DNA of 64,000 nt. Origin: Candidatus Aenigmatarchaeota archaeon. Its GTDB lineage: Archaea > Aenigmatarchaeota > Aenigmatarchaeia > CG10238-14 > SCSR01. A program made the position numbers and the translations under genes. The stretch covers positions 257,212 to 321,211 of the forward strand of contig JAUWZS010000002.1 of the NCBI GenBank assembly GCA_030615205.1, given 5' to 3'. Of this stretch, positions 60,491 to 64,000 are shown one piece after another (the stretch's first letter is position 1; every line of letters starts with the position of its first letter). The notes below the pieces were generated by a model. The model made no database searches and was not told the DNA's origin. It worked only from the letters and a program-made list of their open reading frames with translations.

Positions 60491-61054
60491 ATGATTGTTT
60501 CGATAAGCGGGGTAGGTGGCACAGGTAAAACTAGTGTTGCGGAAGCTCTTGTAAAGGCTTTGAATAAAAAAATCAAACCGCGTAAGCAAAAGTACAAGCT
60601 TATTATTCTTAATAAACTTGCTGAGCGCTTGAAAGCATATAGCGGGTATGACAAAGCCCGTAAATCAAAAATTGTGAAAATGAGCAAGTTGAAAAAGGAA
60701 ATGAAAAAATTGTCAAAGAAGCCTGAAAACATGATTTTGGAAGGACACTTCGCGCATGAATTCCCTGCAGATATTGTTGTAATCCTGCGTTGCGAACCCA
60801 AAGTGCTTGAGCAGCGGCTGCGGAAAAAATACAAATGGCCGACAAAGATAACAGAGAATGTAGAAGCTGAAATGATAAGTTTAATTACAGAAGAGACGCT
60901 GCTATTGCATAAGCCAGGAAGCATTTTTGAGATTGATACGACTAAAAAACCAGCTAATCGAACAGCGAAAATAATCGAAAAAATAATAAACAATGAAGGC
61001 AACGAGCGTGCAAAATACATTGCCGGGAAAATTGATTGGTTAAGAAAGATATAG
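60491..61054 (+). CDS. AK6/Fap7-type adenylate kinase-like NTPase (187 aa)
   Basis: A P-loop kinase: VSISGVGGTGKTSVAEALVK at the N-terminus, ILEGHFAHEFPADIVVILRC as the Walker B and NMP region, and LEQRLRKKYKWPTKITENVE as the lid/helix. These match the AK6 (hCINAP/Fap7) group, which has adenylate kinase activity and helps small-subunit ribosome maturation. It is divergent from rfcS. Confidence 0.82.
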   Translation: MIVSISGVGGTGKTSVAEALVKALNKKIKPRKQKYKLIILNKLAERLKAYSGYDKARKSKIVKMSKLKKEMKKLSKKPENMILEGHFAHEFPADIVVILRCEPKVLEQRLRKKYKWPTKITENVEAEMISLITEETLLLHKPGSIFEIDTTKKPANRTAKIIEKIINNEGNERAKYIAGKIDWLRKI

Positions 61055-61103
61055 AAAAATTATAGAGCTTAGAAAAATTATAGAAAGATTAAAGAAAGAT
61101 TAA
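61052..61103. repeat. short tandem duplications in the spacer before the GTPase gene
   Basis: TAGAAAAATTATAG occurs at 61052 and 61070, and AGAAAGATTAA occurs twice back to back at 61082 and 61093. Together they fill most of the 80-bp gap between the kinase stop and the next ATG. Confidence 0.8.
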
Positions 61104-61134
61104 ATTTAAATGTGCTGTAATCAAATTGTTCTCT

Positions 61135-62802
61135 ATGTCAGCAAAATTAACAAAGGTACGCAAAATGGTGAGCAAAAAGGCAAGCATAAAACCTAGCAAA
61201 AAAATGAAAAAAGAGAAAAGTAAGAACTCGAAAATAAGCGTACCCAGCAGAGAAAATAAAAATATAGAATTTAAGGAAATACTTAGTCCGAGCATTCATC
61301 TTAGCGAAGATAAAAGGCAACATCTTGCTACGCAAATGAAATACAGGCTTGAGATTGGTAAAGGGAAAGCAATATACATCATAGGTGTTGATGACAATGG
61401 ACAGACAAAGGGTCTTACAGATTTCGAGCTTGAACAGAGCATGAATGTGCTTCGTGCAATAGCGACTGAAAATGCTGCAGAGATAACTAAGTTTGAAAAG
61501 TTTGTTGAAAATGGAAAATCGATTGCAAAAGTCCTTATAACAAAAGTTCCAGGCAAACCAACGAAGAAGCATATAATACTTGCGACTGCTGGTCATGTCA
61601 ACCATGGTAAAAGCACATTAGTTGCCTGCCTGATGACAAACAAACCGGACAAAGATGGAAAAGCCTGGTTGTTCTTGGATGTACTACCGCATGAAATCGA
61701 ACGCGGGTTAAGCGCGGATTTGCACTATGCTTTGTATGGATTCAAAGATGGTGAGCCGATAAGGCTAAAAAATCCTCTAGACAAGAAAGAGCGCTCACGC
61801 GTTGTTGCAGAAGCCAACAAGTTAATAAGTTTTGTAGACACAGTCGGACACGAGCCCTGGCTGAAAACGACAATCCGCGGAATTGTTGGTCAGAGCATAG
61901 ACTACGGACTTGTTGTAGTGGCAGCAGACGACGGACCTACGCACATAACACGCGAACACCTCGGCCTGATGCTGGCAATGGACTACCCGATAATTATATG
62001 CATTACAAAGATCGACAAAGTCCCGAAGAAGCGTGTGGAAGAGACAGAGCACGAAATCGATGAGCTTTTAAAAAATGTCGGCCGTGTGCCGTACAAGATA
62101 AGAGAAAAAAGCGATATACACGTAGTAATCGACAAGCTTGGGACAATTGTACCATTGATAAACACCTCTGCGACCACGCTTGCAGGATACGATCTGCTGA
62201 ACGGCCTTTTGCAAGCATTGCCAGAGCGTAAAAAAGATGTTGACAAGCCGTTCCTTATGTTCGTGGATCGTGCGTACAATATAACAGGCGTAGGCACAGT
62301 GGTCAGCGGTACTGTAAAGCAGGGCCGCCTCAAACCTGGAACAGATCTAATTATCGGCCCGGATAGCGCAGGCAGTTTCAAACGCGTAAAAGCAAAAAGT
62401 ATTGAAATGCACTACCATCGTCTGGCAGAAGCAAATGCAGGTCTCGTTGTCGGCATAGCGCTTCGTGGCATAAAGCACGAAGCCGTTGATCGTGGAATGA
62501 TACTTTGTGATAGCGCAATCAAACCGCGTGCTGTAAAAAGCTTTGAAGCAGATATTCTTGTGCTCAACCACCCGACACGTATAGCAACTGGCTACGAACC
62601 GATAATACACAACAATACTATAGCCGAAACAGTCAAGCTCACTCTAGTCAACAAAAAATATCTAAAGTCAGGCGAATCCGGTCGTGTACGCATGACTTTT
62701 CGCTACCGACCGCAATTCGTGCAAGAAGGCGACCGCTTTGTTTTTCGTGAAGGGAAAACAAAAGGCATCGGCACAGTCACAAAGATTTTAAAATATGCAT
62801 AA
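61135..62802 (+). CDS. GTPBP1/2-like translational GTPase (555 aa)
   Basis: An EF-Tu-like GTPase: ATAGHVNHGKSTLVACL (G1), FVDTVGHEPW (G3), ICITKIDKVP (G4) and NTSATTLAGYDLLN (G5 region). Beta-barrel domains II and III follow (RAYNITGVGTVVSGTVKQGR, GRVRMTFRYRPQFVQEGDRF). The 150-residue N-terminal extension and the unusual HGLSADL-like switch (RGLSADLHYALYG) match the GTPBP1 group of archaea and eukaryotes. The ATG at 61135 is preferred to the TTG at 61126. Confidence 0.88.
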   Translation: MSAKLTKVRKMVSKKASIKPSKKMKKEKSKNSKISVPSRENKNIEFKEILSPSIHLSEDKRQHLATQMKYRLEIGKGKAIYIIGVDDNGQTKGLTDFELEQSMNVLRAIATENAAEITKFEKFVENGKSIAKVLITKVPGKPTKKHIILATAGHVNHGKSTLVACLMTNKPDKDGKAWLFLDVLPHEIERGLSADLHYALYGFKDGEPIRLKNPLDKKERSRVVAEANKLISFVDTVGHEPWLKTTIRGIVGQSIDYGLVVVAADDGPTHITREHLGLMLAMDYPIIICITKIDKVPKKRVEETEHEIDELLKNVGRVPYKIREKSDIHVVIDKLGTIVPLINTSATTLAGYDLLNGLLQALPERKKDVDKPFLMFVDRAYNITGVGTVVSGTVKQGRLKPGTDLIIGPDSAGSFKRVKAKSIEMHYHRLAEANAGLVVGIALRGIKHEAVDRGMILCDSAIKPRAVKSFEADILVLNHPTRIATGYEPIIHNNTIAETVKLTLVNKKYLKSGESGRVRMTFRYRPQFVQEGDRFVFREGKTKGIGTVTKILKYA

Positions 62803-62820
62803 TCGAATATGCATAATCAC
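62793..62820. repeat. 14-bp tandem duplication across the GTPase stop codon
   Basis: ATATGCATAATCGA (62793-62806) is followed by ATATGCATAATCAC (62807-62820), with 12 of 14 bases identical. The first copy contains the stop codon of the GTPBP1-like gene. Confidence 0.8.
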
Positions 62821-62884
62821 ATACAAAATTCTACACAAATCCTTAAGTTAGAGAAAATCCAAATTTAATTTTACGTGATAAAAG

Positions 62885-63763
62885 ATGATCGGAATATCTA
62901 GTTCTTGGTTTGCTATAAAAGGAATGCCGATAAAAGAATCTATTGAAAGAGGATTCGAGCTTGGGTTTGAGCTTGTTGAAATAGGGGCTGCCCACAAATG
63001 CGAAGATGGGGCAATCGAAACTGTATTGCAACTGAGGAAAAAATATCCTAACAAAAGTTTCACACTACACGCGCTCTTTCCACCTTTTAAAAACAAAAAT
63101 GGCAATTATCCGTTAAACCTGGCAGATCCCAAAGAGCACGATAGAACAATAAAAGTCGTAAAGAAGATGTTCGATATCAGCGATAGGATTGGAGCAGAGG
63201 TTATAGGGATACATGGTGGTTATGCGGCTAAAGTAAAATGGGTCGAGGGAAAATTTGGATTTAGAGATCTTGAAGTTGAAGAGCCGATAGCTCTCAGAAC
63301 TGCAAAGCGTAACATGGACGTAGTAATAGAAGATCTTGCGGGACTTGCAGAAGAAAGGAACATAAAATTAGCAATAGAAATAAGCCCACCAGGAGACTGT
63401 GCACCACTAATGACAAAGCCGCAAATTTTTGAGCAGATATTTTCAAATTTTAACTCCCATTTGGGCCTGCTGCTTGATATTGGGCATCTTCACCGATCGG
63501 CCCGTGAAGAGCATTATAATCCGTATGAGTTTGTGAAAAAATTCAAAAACAAAATATTTGAGCTTCATCTGCACGATGTTAAAGATAGCCAAGACCACAT
63601 CGCAGTTAGCACAGGTGAAATAGATTTTGAAAAATATCTCAAAATAATTGGTCGCCCTATTTTGGAAAAAGTGCCGATAGTTTTTGAATACAACAACTTA
63701 GTAACCGAACAAGAGGCACTGATTGGAAAAGCATTGATTGAAAAGATGTTAAGTGAGTTGTAG
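62885..63763 (+). CDS. xylose isomerase-like TIM-barrel protein (292 aa)
   Basis: A sugar-phosphate isomerase/AP-endonuclease-2 superfamily barrel. Metal-ligand-like segments are FELGFELVEIGAA, SFTLHALFPPF, VIGIHGGYAAK, KLAIEISPPG, LGLLLDIGHLHRSARE, IFELHLHDVKDSQDHIAVST and VPIVFEYNN. His, Asp and Glu at these strand ends support divalent-metal binding. The substrate could be a sugar or an abasic DNA site. Confidence 0.82.
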   Translation: MIGISSSWFAIKGMPIKESIERGFELGFELVEIGAAHKCEDGAIETVLQLRKKYPNKSFTLHALFPPFKNKNGNYPLNLADPKEHDRTIKVVKKMFDISDRIGAEVIGIHGGYAAKVKWVEGKFGFRDLEVEEPIALRTAKRNMDVVIEDLAGLAEERNIKLAIEISPPGDCAPLMTKPQIFEQIFSNFNSHLGLLLDIGHLHRSAREEHYNPYEFVKKFKNKIFELHLHDVKDSQDHIAVSTGEIDFEKYLKIIGRPILEKVPIVFEYNNLVTEQEALIGKALIEKMLSEL

Positions 63764-63771
63764 TATTATAG

Positions 63772-64000
63772 TTAAATCAATGCTGCTGTCCCGCCAGCAT
63801 GCCATGAAAGACGTGGTCGGATTTGAATCGTGAAAACCTTCTCCAAATTATCATCGAGTATTATAGCTGCTCCAGGCCAACGTGGCAATGAGTTTATGTA
63901 ATTCCAGAGCTCCTTAGCCATGTACGTTTGCATTACACTATGCAGAGCTTCGAGGTCGTCACGGCTTGTTAAACGATGTGAGAAAACAAGATCGCACTGC
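63772..64000 (-). CDS. C-terminus of an unidentified protein, possibly a HerA/VirB4-like ATPase
   Basis: Read on the minus strand up to the TAA at 63772-63774, this open frame gives 75 residues including VFSHRLTSRDDLEALHSVMQ, LPRWPGAAIILDDNLEKVFT and QIRPRLSWHAGG. The last segments recall the C-terminal strand of HerA/DUF87-type ATPases, but no nucleotide-binding motif is inside the window. The gene begins beyond 64000. Confidence 0.5.
   Translation of the reverse strand, partial: QCDLVFSHRLTSRDDLEALHSVMQTYMAKELWNYINSLPRWPGAAIILDDNLEKVFTIQIRPRLSWHAGGTAALI

Noticed and set aside
1..64000. tRNA, rRNA or riboswitch genes
   Set aside because: Gaps between genes were read by eye on both strands; no cloverleaf, conserved rRNA stretch or known riboswitch core was seen. 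Small C/D-box RNAs cannot be excluded without a dedicated search.

Overview
The window is archaeal. It encodes a TATA-binding protein, a minichromosome maintenance helicase, an RPA-like ssDNA-binding protein, both replication factor C subunits, RNA polymerase subunit Rpo11, aIF2-beta, an archaeal AspRS, RNase HII, a Dph2-type diphthamide enzyme, RtcB and an eS26-type ribosomal protein. Archaeal TATA-like promoters, ATGA stop/start overlaps and class III (pilin) signal sequences fit this. The AT-rich composition, the many small cell-surface operons and an eS26 gene suggest an uncultivated lineage of DPANN type (Aenigmarchaeota- or Woese/Pacearchaeota-like). That placement is inference. No rRNA, tRNA, CRISPR array, transposase or integrase was recognised.

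Layout. At 1-315 lies the 5' end of rtcB on the minus strand. From 0.37 to 27.5 kb there is one long accessory block of secreted or membrane-anchored, sequon-rich surface proteins. It is divided into operons, several of which begin with a very small winged-helix DNA-binding protein (1356, 10983, 14135, 21186). The regions before three of these regulators carry motifs phased at 13 bp. The fourth regulator heads an ATGA-coupled operon of regulator, MinD-like ATPase, 824-residue surface protein and second MinD-like ATPase. The second ATPase ends by reading antisense through a degenerate copy of the rtcB promoter and 5' coding region. The 18.2 kb between the two rtcB segments is therefore bounded by a direct repeat.

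From 27.6 to 33 kb come eS26 and a type IV pilus-like export locus: a secretion ATPase, two TadC/GspF-like membrane proteins and two convergent class III pilins. From 33 to 50.6 kb are mostly housekeeping genes: radical SAM, bifunctional-nuclease domain, rpoL, a METTL5-like methyltransferase, dph2, aspS, rnhB, tbp, mcm, rpa, two glycosyltransferases and the aIF2-beta/DUF424 pair. From 50.6 to 58.1 kb is a second surface-protein island. Two divergent Cys-rich proteins there share a 134-bp inverted repeat in the same reading frame, so inversion would exchange their N-terminal halves and promoters. From 58.2 to 64 kb are the RFC large and small subunits, an AK6/Fap7-type kinase, a GTPBP1-like GTPase, a TIM-barrel isomerase-like protein and the C-terminus of an unidentified protein.

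The best candidate for an undescribed system is the 0.4-27.5 kb surface locus: small winged-helix regulators, 13-bp operator-like arrays, MinD ATPases and large modular surface proteins, with a possible integration boundary at rtcB. The inverted-repeat surface pair at 50.6-55.8 kb is a second candidate, for antigenic or phase variation.
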